Assembly (NCBI RefSeq): GCF_004348325.1
Contig: NZ_SMKF01000003.1
Location: 1 to 64,000 of the forward strand
Direction: 5' to 3'
DNA length: 64,000 nucleotides
Origin: Micromonospora sp. KC213
Lineage (GTDB): Bacteria; Actinomycetota; Actinomycetes; Mycobacteriales; Micromonosporaceae
Positions 37,974 through 48,270 of the stretch are shown in pieces. How positions within the stretch are numbered: the stretch's first letter is position 1; every line of letters begins with the position of its first letter. The notes under the pieces are model-generated. The model saw only the letters and a program-made list of their open reading frames with translations. It ran no database searches and was not told where the DNA came from. Both the position numbers and the translations under genes were made by a program.

Positions 37974-38654
37974 CTAGCGGGCGGCCAGGTGGGCGCCGAG
38001 GCGGCGGACCGTCTCCGCCGCCGCGATGGCGTCGCTGCGCGCGCTGCCGTGCCGGCCGTCGCTGCTGTAGAGCGACGGGTCGGCGACGGCCGGGTGGTCG
38101 GTCAGGTGCACGTGCAGCGCGCCCAGCCGCCCGGCGAGCCGGCCGGTGCGGGCCGACAGCAGGCGCATCCGCTCACCCAGCCCGGCCCGCAGCGCCGCCG
38201 GCACGGCCGGACTGTGCGACACGTCGAACATGCCGACGGTGATCACGTCGGCTCCGGCATCACGCAACGCGCCGACCATCGCGGTCATCTCGGCGTCGAC
38301 GGCGTCCGGGTCGTACGACGCGCGGAACGCGTCGTTGCCGCCGCACACCACCAGGGCCAGATCGGGGGCGAAGGCGAGCGCCGTCTCCAGTTGCGCCGCG
38401 CGGACCTCGTGCGCCCGCAACCCGCGCCGGCCCAGGTTCAGGTACGCCAGCCCGGGCGCCGCCACGCGCAGCTCGGTGGCGATCCGGTCGGCCCACTGCA
38501 CCTCGGGGTACCCGGCGACCGGCTCGCACAACCCCTCCGCGACGCTGTCGCCCAGCACCACGAACCGGCGCCACGGATGCCCCCGCAACAGCGTGGCGCT
38601 CTCCCCGGGACGAAGGCAGAACGGATCCGTCGCTTCGGTCAGCGTCGATGGCAT
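37974..38654 (-). CDS. SGNH/GDSL-type hydrolase
   Basis: The 226-residue protein has the esterase blocks of the SGNH superfamily: GDSVAEG with catalytic S37, NLGRRG (block II), GGND (block III, residues 105-108) and D198-x-x-H201 in SSDGRHGS. No signal peptide is seen, so it acts in the cytoplasm. It is convergent with the end of the biosynthetic operon. A perfect palindrome at 37968-37983 (CGCCCG-CTAG-CGGGCG) covers the stop and may serve as terminator for both. Membership in the cluster is uncertain. Confidence 0.88.
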   Translation of the reverse strand: MPSTLTEATDPFCLRPGESATLLRGHPWRRFVVLGDSVAEGLCEPVAGYPEVQWADRIATELRVAAPGLAYLNLGRRGLRAHEVRAAQLETALAFAPDLALVVCGGNDAFRASYDPDAVDAEMTAMVGALRDAGADVITVGMFDVSHSPAVPAALRAGLGERMRLLSARTGRLAGRLGALHVHLTDHPAVADPSLYSSDGRHGSARSDAIAAAETVRRLGAHLAAR

Positions 38655-38702
38655 GCCGGCACGGTAGCGAACCGGTGGCGACCTCGGCCAGCCGCCGACC
38701 GG

Positions 38703-39653
38703 TCAGGCCGGGTCCAGCTCCACCTCGGCCAGGTAGACGCAGGCGCGGCCCTCGTGGGAGGAGTAGTAGCTGACCCACAGGAGCCCGCCGTGCCAGACCA
38801 GGCCGGGGTAGCTGGTGTCCCCGCCGGAGGGCAGCGCCACCAGTTCGGACAGCTCGCCCCGTTCCGGGTCGAGCAGGCAGATCGCGGTGCGGACCGGGCC
38901 GTCGTGCCGGCGCACCCCGGCGATCAGCCGGCCGTCCGGCAGCCGGCGCAGCGCCGGCCCACCCACCCGGACGCCCAGGTCGGTCCACTCCCAGTGCCGG
39001 TACGGCGGGTGGGCGAGCCCCAGTTGGGCGGTGGCGCTGTCCCGGTCGCGCCGCAGCAGGCAGTACGCGGTGCCGTCCGGCGCGAAGGCGAGACCCGACT
39101 CGTTGGGGTATCCGTCGGCGAACAGCGTCGGCACCCAGGGCTGCAGGTCCAGTCCGTCCCCGCTGCGGTAGAGCCGGACGAAGCGCGGCTCCCGGGTGGC
39201 GTACCCGACGCCGTACATGGCGTCCCGGTGCCAGACCGCCTGCCACACCCAGACGTCCTGCTCGCCGAGGAGGCTGGAATCGCTCCACCGTTGCCCGTCG
39301 TCGGAGAGCCAGCTCACCGTCCGGAACGTCTGTGCCGCCTTCGGTGGCGGGCCGGACGCCACGGCGGCGAGCAGTTGCAGCCGGCCGTCCGGGCGGACGA
39401 CGAAACGCGGGTCACGCAGGTCGCCCGACGGCCGGGCCAGCACGGCCGCCGGCCGCCACGTCCGGGCGTCGGGCGAGGTCAGCACCCGGATCACCCCGTC
39501 GTCGGAGACGTGACCGTCGCCCTCGCGAAAGGCGCACCACCAGCTGTCGCGGTGACGGACCAGATCGGTGAAGGCACTGTGCGGCGCGGCGTCGGCGATC
39601 CGCCGGACCGCCCGCACCCGGGCCGTCGTACCGCTCGTCGACGTCGCGGTCAT
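38703..39653 (-). CDS. Sialidase/GH43-like beta-propeller protein
   Basis: The 316-residue protein has repeated propeller strands with Asp-box-like and D-P-R motifs: LTSPDARTWRPAAVL, GDLRDPRFVVRPDGRLQLL, WLSDDGQRWSDSS, GYPNESGLAFAPDGTAYCLL and YPGLVWHGGLLWVSYYSS. This is typical of exo-sialidase-like or GH43-type folds, but no complete catalytic set could be assigned. It has no signal peptide. ATG at 39653 is set by a GGGAGG site. It lies 48 bases upstream of the SGNH gene in the same direction, so the two may be co-transcribed. Confidence 0.75.
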   Translation of the reverse strand: MTATSTSGTTARVRAVRRIADAAPHSAFTDLVRHRDSWWCAFREGDGHVSDDGVIRVLTSPDARTWRPAAVLARPSGDLRDPRFVVRPDGRLQLLAAVASGPPPKAAQTFRTVSWLSDDGQRWSDSSLLGEQDVWVWQAVWHRDAMYGVGYATREPRFVRLYRSGDGLDLQPWVPTLFADGYPNESGLAFAPDGTAYCLLRRDRDSATAQLGLAHPPYRHWEWTDLGVRVGGPALRRLPDGRLIAGVRRHDGPVRTAICLLDPERGELSELVALPSGGDTSYPGLVWHGGLLWVSYYSSHEGRACVYLAEVELDPA

Positions 39654-39820
39654 CACGCCACCTCCCGGTTGGTCGACCGACCACGGTAGGCGCCGCACCC
39701 GGGCTGCGGCACCACCGGCAGGCGTACGGTCGGCGAACTTCCGGTGGGCGGCAGCCGAACCGGGCCGGATGCCGCCCGGGTCGGGACGGCGATAGCCTCG
39801 GCGGCGGAGGTGAGGTCCGG

Positions 39821-40303
39821 GTGGTCCAGGTGGCGGTCTGCGGCCCAGCGTCCGCGTCGCCGACGCAGGTGGCCCAGGCCCGCCGGGTGGGCGAACTGCT
39901 GGCGACGCGGGGTGCGACGGTGCTCTGCGGAGGCGGCGGCGGGGTGATGGCCGCGGTCGCCGCCGGGGTCCGTGCGCACGGCGGCCTGGTGATCGCGGTA
40001 CGCCCCGACGACGGCACCGGGGCCGGCCCGTACGCGCAGGCGTCGGCGACGCTGCTGACGAACCTGGGGCAGGCCCGCAACGCGGTGCTGGTGTGCAGCG
40101 CCGACGCGGTGATCGCGGTCGGCGGCTCGTGGGGCACGCTCAGCGAGGTGGCGTTGGCGATGCGCCGTGGCGACGTGCCGGTGGTGGTGCTCGGCGGCTG
40201 GCGGGTGGTGGACGACTCCGGTGTTCCGGTCGCCGGGCCGTGTCACGTGGACACCCCCGAGGAGGCGGTACGCCTCGCACTGACAACCGACGGTGGCTCC
40301 TGA
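39821..40303 (+). CDS. LOG-family (TIGR00725-like) nucleotide-binding protein
   Basis: The 160-residue protein has the lysine-decarboxylase-like Rossmann fold: VAVCGPASASP at the start, then LCGGGGGVMAAVAAGVRAHGG, and VGGSWGTLSEVALAM in place of the PGGxGTxxE motif. Related proteins include cytokinin-activating phosphoribohydrolases and molybdenum-cofactor carriers. The substrate is not known; the GSWGT variant suggests it is not a standard LOG enzyme. The GTG start is preceded by GGAGGTGAGG. Confidence 0.75.
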   Translation: MVQVAVCGPASASPTQVAQARRVGELLATRGATVLCGGGGGVMAAVAAGVRAHGGLVIAVRPDDGTGAGPYAQASATLLTNLGQARNAVLVCSADAVIAVGGSWGTLSEVALAMRRGDVPVVVLGGWRVVDDSGVPVAGPCHVDTPEEAVRLALTTDGGS

Positions 40304-40383
40304 TCGGCCAAGGCCGGCCCGGACGCGGTGGTGACCGGTGGGGCGGTGCGGCGGCACCCGGTGCTGCGGGGGAGACTGGACCG

Positions 40384-40743
40384 GTGAGCGAGCGGACCGG
40401 CCTGACGCACGTGGCGTCCTTTGTGCTGCGCGAGTCGGGAAGCGACGCGCCGTTGCCGGAGATCGCCGCTGCCTGGCTGGCCGACGCGGTGCCGCCACCG
40501 GCCGTCGAGGAGGCGGTGCCGGCGCTCGCCGAGGCGCTCACCGCCCTCGCCGCCGACGGACTGCTGACGGTGCGCCGGTTCCGGACCTGGCCGGCGGCCT
40601 GGGTAGACGGCGCGAGCGTGGCCGGTGAGCGGCTGACCGTCGAGACGCGGGTCGCCGGCACCTGGCTGCCCGGGCCGGCCCGCGACGGCCTGCTGGTCGC
40701 CCGGGTCACCGAGGCGGGCAGGGCGTATCTGGGGCGGGCCTAG
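40384..40743 (+). CDS. Hypothetical protein
   Basis: The 119-residue protein is acidic and helical in the first half (LPEIAAAWLADAV, VEEAVPALAEALTALAADG), with a beta-rich second half (RRFRTWPAAWVDGASVAGER). No family is recognised. It may be a small regulatory or accessory protein with a winged-helix-like second half. GTG at 40384 is the likely start; it follows the LOG-like gene by 80 bases in the same direction. Confidence 0.55.
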   Translation: MSERTGLTHVASFVLRESGSDAPLPEIAAAWLADAVPPPAVEEAVPALAEALTALAADGLLTVRRFRTWPAAWVDGASVAGERLTVETRVAGTWLPGPARDGLLVARVTEAGRAYLGRA

Positions 40744-40879
40744 TCGCTGACCCACGCTTCGCGATTGCCGTGGCAGGATTGCCCGGTGCGCTCACAGCCG
40801 AGGTAGTCGGGCGGCAGATCTTCAGCCCGATGGAGGGTGCACGTGCGTCGTAGCACACGAGAAGGTTCAAGCTGCCTGG

Positions 40880-41296
40880 GTGGTGGCCGTCGTCGCCGGA
40901 GAGTTCGTCGGCCTGTCGTCGGGATGGGTCATCACGGTAACCGTGGCCGTGGTGTTGGCGCTGTTCTGGCCGGTGAACACGCTGAACAATGCGTTGGCGG
41001 CCAAGGTCAGCCGGCGGCGTACGACGTGGCCCTCATCTCTGTCGGGGAGCGTGACGCCAGCAGATCTCGATCAAACCGCCGAGATCATCATGATGCTGGG
41101 GGTGGTGCGGGACAGGTTGGCGGTCGTGATGAAAGGGTGGTCTGCCGCGCATCGGTTTGGCCACGTGGCGCGCACCGCCGCCGGCTTCGACTGGCTGCGC
41201 CGGCGGATCGGCACCGGACCTGAGGATCGTCCGGACGACATCTTGAACTCGGCACAACGAGCGCAGAGCGAACCGCGCGTCCGTCGCACGTGGTGA
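40880..41296 (+). CDS. Hypothetical membrane protein
   Basis: The 138-residue frame has one clear membrane helix (WVITVTVAVVLALFWPVNTL) followed by a charged cytoplasmic tail. Third codon positions are strongly G/C, so it is probably a real gene. No family is recognised. The start is uncertain: GTG at 40880 lacks a good ribosome site and the reading frame stays open further upstream. Confidence 0.5.
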   Translation: MVAVVAGEFVGLSSGWVITVTVAVVLALFWPVNTLNNALAAKVSRRRTTWPSSLSGSVTPADLDQTAEIIMMLGVVRDRLAVVMKGWSAAHRFGHVARTAAGFDWLRRRIGTGPEDRPDDILNSAQRAQSEPRVRRTW

Positions 41297-41371
41297 CGCC
41301 CGGATCGCGGCAGAAGCGAACGTTTGCTGTGCTGGCGGCTGGGTGACTCTGGATGCCGATAGCCTGCGGCC

Positions 41372-41890
41372 GTGATGCGTGGAGCGGTGTTCCTCGACGT
41401 TGACGGGACACTGGTTCCCACACACCAGCAGTTCACAGCACCTGGTGGAGTTGTTGGGCCATGCCGAGGTCGGCAGGCGGAGGCCGGCTACGCCGCCGGC
41501 GTCCTGAGCAACGAGCAGGTCTGCGTGCTCGACGCCCGCGGTTGGGGCGTCGCGAAGTCCTGCGGAGGTGCGTAAGTTTCTTGAAGACGCTACCGCTGGT
41601 AGAGGGCATCGCCGAGACCGTCGACTGGTGCCGATCCTGGCCACGCTGGCGTGGGACGTCGTGGGCGAGTATTTGTGTGACTGCTTCGGGTTCGAGCGTT
41701 CCTGCGGCCCGCGCCTGGAGGTGGTCCGTGGCCGATACAGCGGTGATGTCGCGGCGTATTTCGACGAGGTGGACAAGCGCGACCTCGCGGTGAGCGTGGT
41801 CACCGAGCTGGGTGTGCAGCTGAGGCGAGAGCATGCCATAGTCAACGCCCGCCACCGGACGCCCGCTCATCGACGGAAGCGGACATGCCG
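41372..41890 (+). pseudogene. Frameshifted HAD-family (SerB-like) phosphatase
   Basis: The gene starts as an intact HAD protein, GTG-ATG then RGAVFLDVDGTLVP, but it continues in other frames. AAGVLSNEQVCVLDARGW is in the first frame, LVEGIAETVDWCRS in a second (near 41600) and LATLAWDVVGEYLCDCFGF, SCGPRLEVVRGRYSGDVAAY and DKRDLAVSVVTELG in a third (41640-41830). At least two frameshifts and possible loss of the C-terminal motif make it inactive. The parent was a phosphoserine-phosphatase-like HAD IB enzyme. Confidence 0.7.
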
Positions 41891-42262
41891 TGGTCGGCCT
41901 GGCCGTAGGCCCTCCACGATCGATCCCGCCTGCCGGCGTCTTGGTGTCTATTCTCGAGCGCTGGTGTGACGCGACCTGGATGGGCGGGTCATCTCGCGGG
42001 CGGCCTTCCGCGGGAGCCACGCTTCGAAATGTTTCGGTACCTGTGGCGTCGGCGACGGGCGCGCCCTCTTGTCCAAGTCTGATGGTCTGGCCGTACCCGT
42101 CTGCGACCTGCACAAACATGCTTCCGTCAGCCCCTCAACCTCTTGGGGGTTTCCGGAGCATTTCCGGAAGTTGTTGACAGTGTGGCCAGCTGGTATCGAT
42201 ACTCTCCTTTTGAAAGCCATACATGATCATCGATCGTCGGCGTCGTGTGTCAAGGAGGGCCC
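41891..42262. promoter_or_regulatory. Region upstream of the xylanase gene
   Basis: No intact gene is seen. The region holds a CGAAA-TG-TTTCG palindrome at 42025-42036, two copies of TTTCCGGA (42150-42169) and, close to the gene, a good promoter at 42174-42203. The short frames here look like decayed DNA. Confidence 0.5.
42174..42203 (+). promoter_or_regulatory. Promoter of the xylanase gene
   Basis: TTGACA at 42174-42179 is followed after 18 bases by GATACT at 42198-42203, in an A+T-rich setting 60 bases before the start. The TTTCCGGA direct repeat lies immediately upstream and may be the operator. Confidence 0.6.
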
Positions 42263-43717
42263 GTGAACAGCAGCCTGAGACAGCGTAAGAAAGTTGCTGG
42301 AGTAGCTTTGCCGACGGCGGTGTTGTTGCTGGTAGCCGGCGCTGTGACGGTCCAGTCCACCGGCCCGGCCGCCGCAGCCGAGACCACGCTGCGGGCCGCG
42401 GCCGCCAAGGCCGGGCTGTTCTTCGGCGTCGCCGCCTCACCCAACCGGCTTCACCCGATCGTCGGTCAGGAATTCAACCAACTGACTCCCGAGAACGACA
42501 TGAAGCCGGACAGGATCGCCACGTCGAGCGGTGGGCTGCAGAACACCGGCGGCGCGGACACCCTGGTCAACCACGCCCGGAGCAACAACATGCTGGTCCG
42601 GGGTCACACGTTGGTGTGGCACTCGCAGGCCGGCGCGCTGCAGGGTGCCAGCCAGGCGACGCTGAACACCTTCATCGGCAACGCCATCAACCGCTGGGGC
42701 AGCAGGATCGCGTACTGGGACGTCGTCAACGAGGCGCTGGAGGACAACAACACCGGCCGGCGCCGGAACCAGTGGCCGCACAGCATGAACCGGGACGCGA
42801 ACGGCGACGGTGACTTCTTCGACGCCGGCGACACCGACGTCATCCGGGACTCGTTCATCCGGGCCAAGCAGGTCGTGCAGGCCGGCGGGCTGACCACCAA
42901 GCTCTGCATCAACGACTACGACGTCGAGGGCCTGACGGTCCGGGGCGGTACCCCGAACCGCAAGGCCAATGCGCTGTACGACATCGTGCGCACCTACCGG
43001 CAGTACATCGACTGCGTCGGGTTCCAGGCGCACTTCAACGACAACCCGAACAGCATCATCACCAACGACCTGCAGGCCAACATCCAGCGCTTCGCCGACC
43101 TCGGCGTCGAGGTGCACCTCTCCGAGTTGGACATCGACGACGACCTGAGCAACAACGACATCGGCGCGGGCCAGGCGGAGAACTACCGCAAGGTCGTCCG
43201 GGCCTGCTTGAACGTCGCGAAGTGCACCGGCATCACGGTCTGGGGCATTTCCGACAGCGAGTCGTGGCGCTCCTCGGAGCGGGGTCTGCTGTTCAGCGGC
43301 GGCAACGGGAACTACCAGAAGAAGGCCGCCTACCATGCGGTCCTCGATGAGCTGAACAAGGGCCGTAGCGCGACCCCGCCGACGACCCCGCCGGTGACGT
43401 CCGACCCGCCGACGACGCCGCCGACTGCTGGCTGCTCGGCCACGGTCTCGTTGAACTCGTGGACCGGTGGCTTCGTCGCCACCGTGCGGGTCACCGCCGG
43501 CACCTCGCCGATCAACGGGTGGAACGTCCAGCTCACCCTGCCGTCCGGGACCACGGTGACCAACGCCTGGAGCGCCAACCGTACCGGCACCACTGGCACG
43601 GTGCAGTTCAGCAACGTCAGCTACAACGGCTCGCTGAACGCCGGCCAGTACACCGAGTTCGGCTTCCAGGGCACCGGGGCCGCCACCGGCCTGACCCCGG
43701 TGTGCACCGCCTCCTGA
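42263..43717 (+). CDS. Secreted endo-1,4-beta-xylanase GH10 with CBM2
   Basis: The 484-residue enzyme has a signal peptide (cleaved near GPAAA-AET), a GH10 barrel (about 41-365), a Pro/Thr linker (TPPTTPPVTS) and a C-terminal CBM2-type module (about 392-484). The acid/base is E157 in WDVVNEALED and the nucleophile E288 in VHLSELDID; the usual HTLVWHSQ is present. It cuts xylan chains outside the cell, held on cellulose or xylan by the CBM. GTG at 42263 has an AAGGAGGG site. Its own promoter and a strong terminator frame it, so it is monocistronic. Confidence 0.96.
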   Translation: MNSSLRQRKKVAGVALPTAVLLLVAGAVTVQSTGPAAAAETTLRAAAAKAGLFFGVAASPNRLHPIVGQEFNQLTPENDMKPDRIATSSGGLQNTGGADTLVNHARSNNMLVRGHTLVWHSQAGALQGASQATLNTFIGNAINRWGSRIAYWDVVNEALEDNNTGRRRNQWPHSMNRDANGDGDFFDAGDTDVIRDSFIRAKQVVQAGGLTTKLCINDYDVEGLTVRGGTPNRKANALYDIVRTYRQYIDCVGFQAHFNDNPNSIITNDLQANIQRFADLGVEVHLSELDIDDDLSNNDIGAGQAENYRKVVRACLNVAKCTGITVWGISDSESWRSSERGLLFSGGNGNYQKKAAYHAVLDELNKGRSATPPTTPPVTSDPPTTPPTAGCSATVSLNSWTGGFVATVRVTAGTSPINGWNVQLTLPSGTTVTNAWSANRTGTTGTVQFSNVSYNGSLNAGQYTEFGFQGTGAATGLTPVCTAS

Positions 43718-43723
43718 GCACCA

Positions 43724-43762
43724 CCTGTCCTGGACGGGCGGCTTACGCCCGTCCAGGACAGG
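43724..43762 (+). terminator. Intrinsic terminator after the xylanase gene
   Basis: A perfect 17-bp stem (43724-43740 with 43746-43762, CCTGTCCTGGACGGGCG and its complement) closes on the loop GCTTA, seven bases after the stop. Confidence 0.85.
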
Positions 43763-44086
43763 GCGAGACGGTGATGACGATACTCAGTAGCAAAATCTGA
43801 GCTTCCCCTGGAACGTGGAGTGCGACGCTTTGTGATCCGTCCCAGTCCGCCCAGGGGAACCGAATGCACAGTCTGGTGCGATCTCGACGTGCCGAAGTGA
43901 CGGCCCCCCAGCCGTTCTGCAGCCGCACGTCACCCAGTTTGCGTCGCTAGTGCGTTGTCCATATACGTTCACCGGGCTGTGACACGCCGGGCAGCGTGCC
44001 TCCGGCGCTCCCGGGATAACGGGGCTCTCGTCAGCAGGCGACCTCTGGCGAGTGCGGTTGGCCGAGCCGGTACGGCACCGCCCGGC
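43763..44086. other. Non-coding stretch between xylanase and methyltransferase
   Basis: These bases hold no supportable gene. TTCCCCTGG near 43803 and CCAGGGGAA near 43852 form an inverted repeat with a long spacer. Composition is lower in G+C than the flanking genes. Confidence 0.4.
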
Positions 44087-44767
44087 TCAGGATGCTGGCA
44101 CGGTTGCGGGTTCTTCGCCTGGGGTGGCCGGCGGTTCTGCAATGCCGACGAAGTTCCCGCCCATGGGCCGGATGCGGACCGACCACCCCAGCGCTGTGAG
44201 GTCGTCCGTGAGGGTCTGGGCATCGTGGAATACCTTCACGATGCGGTACTGGCTGCCGTCATCGAGCCGGCGCAGCACCGCTGGGGTCGGCTGGTTCGCG
44301 AGGACTTCTTCGCTGCCGGCTACGGCGGGGCCGTCGTCGATGAAGACTGCTTTGCCGCCCGGCTTGAGCGCGGTGGCGACGGTGTTCCAGAAGTCGGGCA
44401 AGCGCGTCGGCGGGACATGGGAGAGCCAGAAGGCGAAGAACACGGTGTCGTAGCGTCGTGGCGGCTGCCACTCGAACAGGTCGGCCTCAATGAACTGCAC
44501 GGTAGGGGATGCGGTGCGCGCCCGAGCCAGGGCTAGCACTTCGGATGCCGCGTCGACAGCTGTCACCGAATGCGCCCGCGCGGCGAGCAGAGAGGTCCAC
44601 TGGCCCGTTCCGCAGGCCAGCTCGAGCACATCCCCGACGATCGGAAGGCCATCGACGACAGCCAGCAACCTCTGCAGGTCTTCGTGCTCTGCATAGGGCC
44701 GGTCGTATTCGGCCGCGCCGACCCGGTAGTAGGCCATCTGTTCTGCCAGGAGAACGTCGTCATCCAT
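44087..44767 (-). CDS. SAM-dependent methyltransferase (class I)
   Basis: The 226-residue enzyme has motif I VLELACGTGQWT (about 53-64), an acidic loop VTAVDAASEV, and the motif II-III region YDTVFFAFWLSHVPP and LKPGGKAVFIDDG. It is of the ubiquinone/menaquinone methyltransferase-like type; the substrate cannot be told. ATG at 44767 follows an AGGGA site; an alternative ATG 15 bases upstream has none. It lies alone between carbohydrate genes. Confidence 0.85.
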   Translation of the reverse strand: MDDDVLLAEQMAYYRVGAAEYDRPYAEHEDLQRLLAVVDGLPIVGDVLELACGTGQWTSLLAARAHSVTAVDAASEVLALARARTASPTVQFIEADLFEWQPPRRYDTVFFAFWLSHVPPTRLPDFWNTVATALKPGGKAVFIDDGPAVAGSEEVLANQPTPAVLRRLDDGSQYRIVKVFHDAQTLTDDLTALGWSVRIRPMGGNFVGIAEPPATPGEEPATVPAS

Positions 44768-44931
44768 GCAGGTCCCTCTCATCGATGTTCGGTCAGCGAC
44801 AAGCGCTCAGCTCGCCAGCTCGGTCGCCACAGACAGTGTCGGCCTTCACCTTTGGGCAAGGTCAAGAGTCATGAGCACCCGGGCCGTCCTCGTCGACTGA
44901 TCCCGCACCGGCTGTTGCCAGCCGGCGCAAG

Positions 44932-45114
44932 CTACGGGCAACCGTTCGTGGACAGCCCGCCAGGCGAGGCGCGATGGTGGTGCTCGCGATGCTCGGCCCT
45001 GACATCGCCGATGATGACGCCAGCATTGGCGATGCCACTGTGGTCGGCTGACGCGCTACCGGAATGGACGACGATCGCCTTCCCCGAGCCACCGACCCGG
45101 TTTGAATCAGGCAT
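44932..45114 (-). CDS. Small hypothetical protein (60 aa)
   Basis: The ATG at 45114 has a perfect AGGAGG site eight bases upstream. The product starts MPDSNRVGGSGKAIVVHSGS and continues with Ser/Ala/Gly-rich short strands (SADHSGIANAGVIIGDV). The pattern resembles small beta-rich modules found near actinobacterial conflict or signalling proteins, but this is only a resemblance. It precedes the methyltransferase in the same direction. Confidence 0.5.
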   Translation of the reverse strand: MPDSNRVGGSGKAIVVHSGSASADHSGIANAGVIIGDVRAEHREHHHRASPGGLSTNGCP

Positions 45115-45297
45115 CGACGCACCTCCTGGCCGGACGGGGGCAGCAGATACGGCGCACCTAGAGCGAGCAACGCGCCCGCAACGCCGGCAAGACCCCTGGA
45201 CCAGCTGTCGGATGAGCGCGGCCACCGCCGTACGGGAGGCGGCGGACGACGGCGGCGCGCGGAGAATCCAGCGCCACGTACGCACGGGGAGGTCGAC

Positions 45298-45456
45298 ATG
45301 GGTGACCGGGAGAAGCTGCACGACCTTCGTCAGCAGGCCCACGACGCGGGTATCGAGGGCAACTCCAAGATGACCGAGGAGCAGCCGCGTGAGGCGCTGC
45401 GCAAGGTCGGCAAGGGCGAGCGACCCCAGATGGCCAAGCACGAGGCCAAGCGGTGA
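45298..45456 (+). CDS. Small charged protein (52 aa), Rho-N-like
   Basis: The product contains LHDLRQQAHDAGIEGNSKM, then TEEQPREALRKVGKGERP, similar to the short helix-extended-loop (Rho N-terminal-like) proteins common in actinomycetes. GGGGAGG precedes the ATG at 45298 by six bases. A strong terminator follows directly after the stop. Function unknown; the fold is often linked to nucleic-acid binding. Confidence 0.7.
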   Translation: MGDREKLHDLRQQAHDAGIEGNSKMTEEQPREALRKVGKGERPQMAKHEAKR

Positions 45457-45459
45457 CTG

Positions 45460-45503
45460 AGCGGGCGGTGCCGGCACCTATCGGGGTGTCGGCACCGCCC
45501 GCT
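45460..45503 (+). terminator. Intrinsic terminator after the 52-aa gene
   Basis: AGCGGGCGGTGCCGGCAC pairs with GTGTCGGCACCGCCCGCT over 18 bp with one G-T pair and an eight-base loop. Confidence 0.75.
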
Positions 45504-45790
45504 TCCCAGCTGATCGTGGCCAGCAGGCGCGGCAGCCCGCTCGCGAGCGGGTCAGGCGTCGGCGCAGATCCGCAGTGCTCCTGCTCGCCGTTCACCAACG
45601 TGCAGCGCTGCTGTTCCTCCTCGTTGCGCTCGGTGTGCTCGGCCACCGCGCGCTGGATGGCATCGTATCCGCCGTTGCCGGTCTGAAAACCGTCGGTGGC
45701 TCGGGTGCCGCAGCCGCCAGGGTTGGCCCCTCGGGGGTAACGGGCAGATCGCTGGGACTCGGCGCGCGGCACCCCGGCCGATCGGGCGAC
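45504..45790. other. Stretch without a firm gene, possible decayed minus-strand coding DNA
   Basis: On the minus strand, codons around 45600-45690 read GFQTGNGGYDAIQRAVAEHT then ERNEEEQQRCTLVNGEQEHC with strong G/C at third positions, so a real but unrecognised gene may have been here. The frame has no ribosome site and runs into the terminator and opposing gene, so I do not call an intact gene. Confidence 0.3.
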
Positions 45791-47605
<1,815 letters not shown>

Positions 47606-47818
47606 CTAGGACTCGGGGGATGGGCGGAGGTGTGACGAATGGACCTGGTCCGCACACTCGTTTCGGGAACCCGAACACGCCGACCTGCCGGCTCGGGGGC
47701 CGGTGCTTGCGCGCAGTGAGACCGGTGCGGGCAACCGGGACCGCTGGTCGCCGCCGACCGCGTACCAGAACGCGCGGTGCGACGCGCCGGTCCGGTGGAC
47801 GGTCTCACCGACGCTCAT
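47606..47818 (-). CDS. Possible upstream ORF or truncated gene (70 aa)
   Basis: The ATG at 47818 has a good GAGGAG site six bases upstream. The first 30 codons (MSVGETVHRTGASHRAFWYA...) show coding-like third positions; the rest is less so. The TAG overlaps the ribosome site of the GH39-like gene ten bases before its start, so the frame could couple translation, or be the truncated head of a lost gene. Confidence 0.35.
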   Translation of the reverse strand: MSVGETVHRTGASHRAFWYAVGGDQRSRLPAPVSLRASTGPRAGRSACSGSRNECADQVHSSHLRPSPES

Positions 47819-48270
47819 GTCGTACTCCTCACGAGTCGATTCGACTGCTGCGTACGCAGCTGGCAGCCCTCGGCGAGCCGCGCCGAGGCGTCATGGTCGA
47901 AACGATTCGACAAGACCCTAGGCCGCCCAGTGATGTATGTCAATGTCGCTGCTGACGTTGGGTTGGGTGTCAGTGCCCTGGCGGAAGTGACTGCGATCAA
48001 TCGGACGTCGGTCATCCGGGCCCGTGGGTCGTTGACGGGTCCGGTGGTGCTGAGTATCGTCATACGTCATACCACTTATTGATGTTGGTCGAGATCTGGG
48101 GTCCGGCTTCGCAGCGTGGGGGCGATCGCGAAAGGGTCGTCGCCGACGTGCGAGCCGCACGTGGGGTGACCACATCACCTCCGCCCGGGGCCTGGCCGGT
48201 ATCCGGTTCTCGCGAGTTGACCGTAATCGCTAGAGCCGCCGCAGCTCATCACTGCCGTATGGAGGGCCGC
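47819..48270. promoter_or_regulatory. Divergent control region between GH39-like and ABC transporter genes
   Basis: There is no gene. Two palindromes stand out: AGTCGATTCGACT (47834-47846, perfect) and GTCGAA-ACGA-TTCGAC (47896-47911, six-base arms). The A+T-rich part near 47930-48080 probably carries both promoters. A LacI- or ROK-type regulator may act here. Confidence 0.55.
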
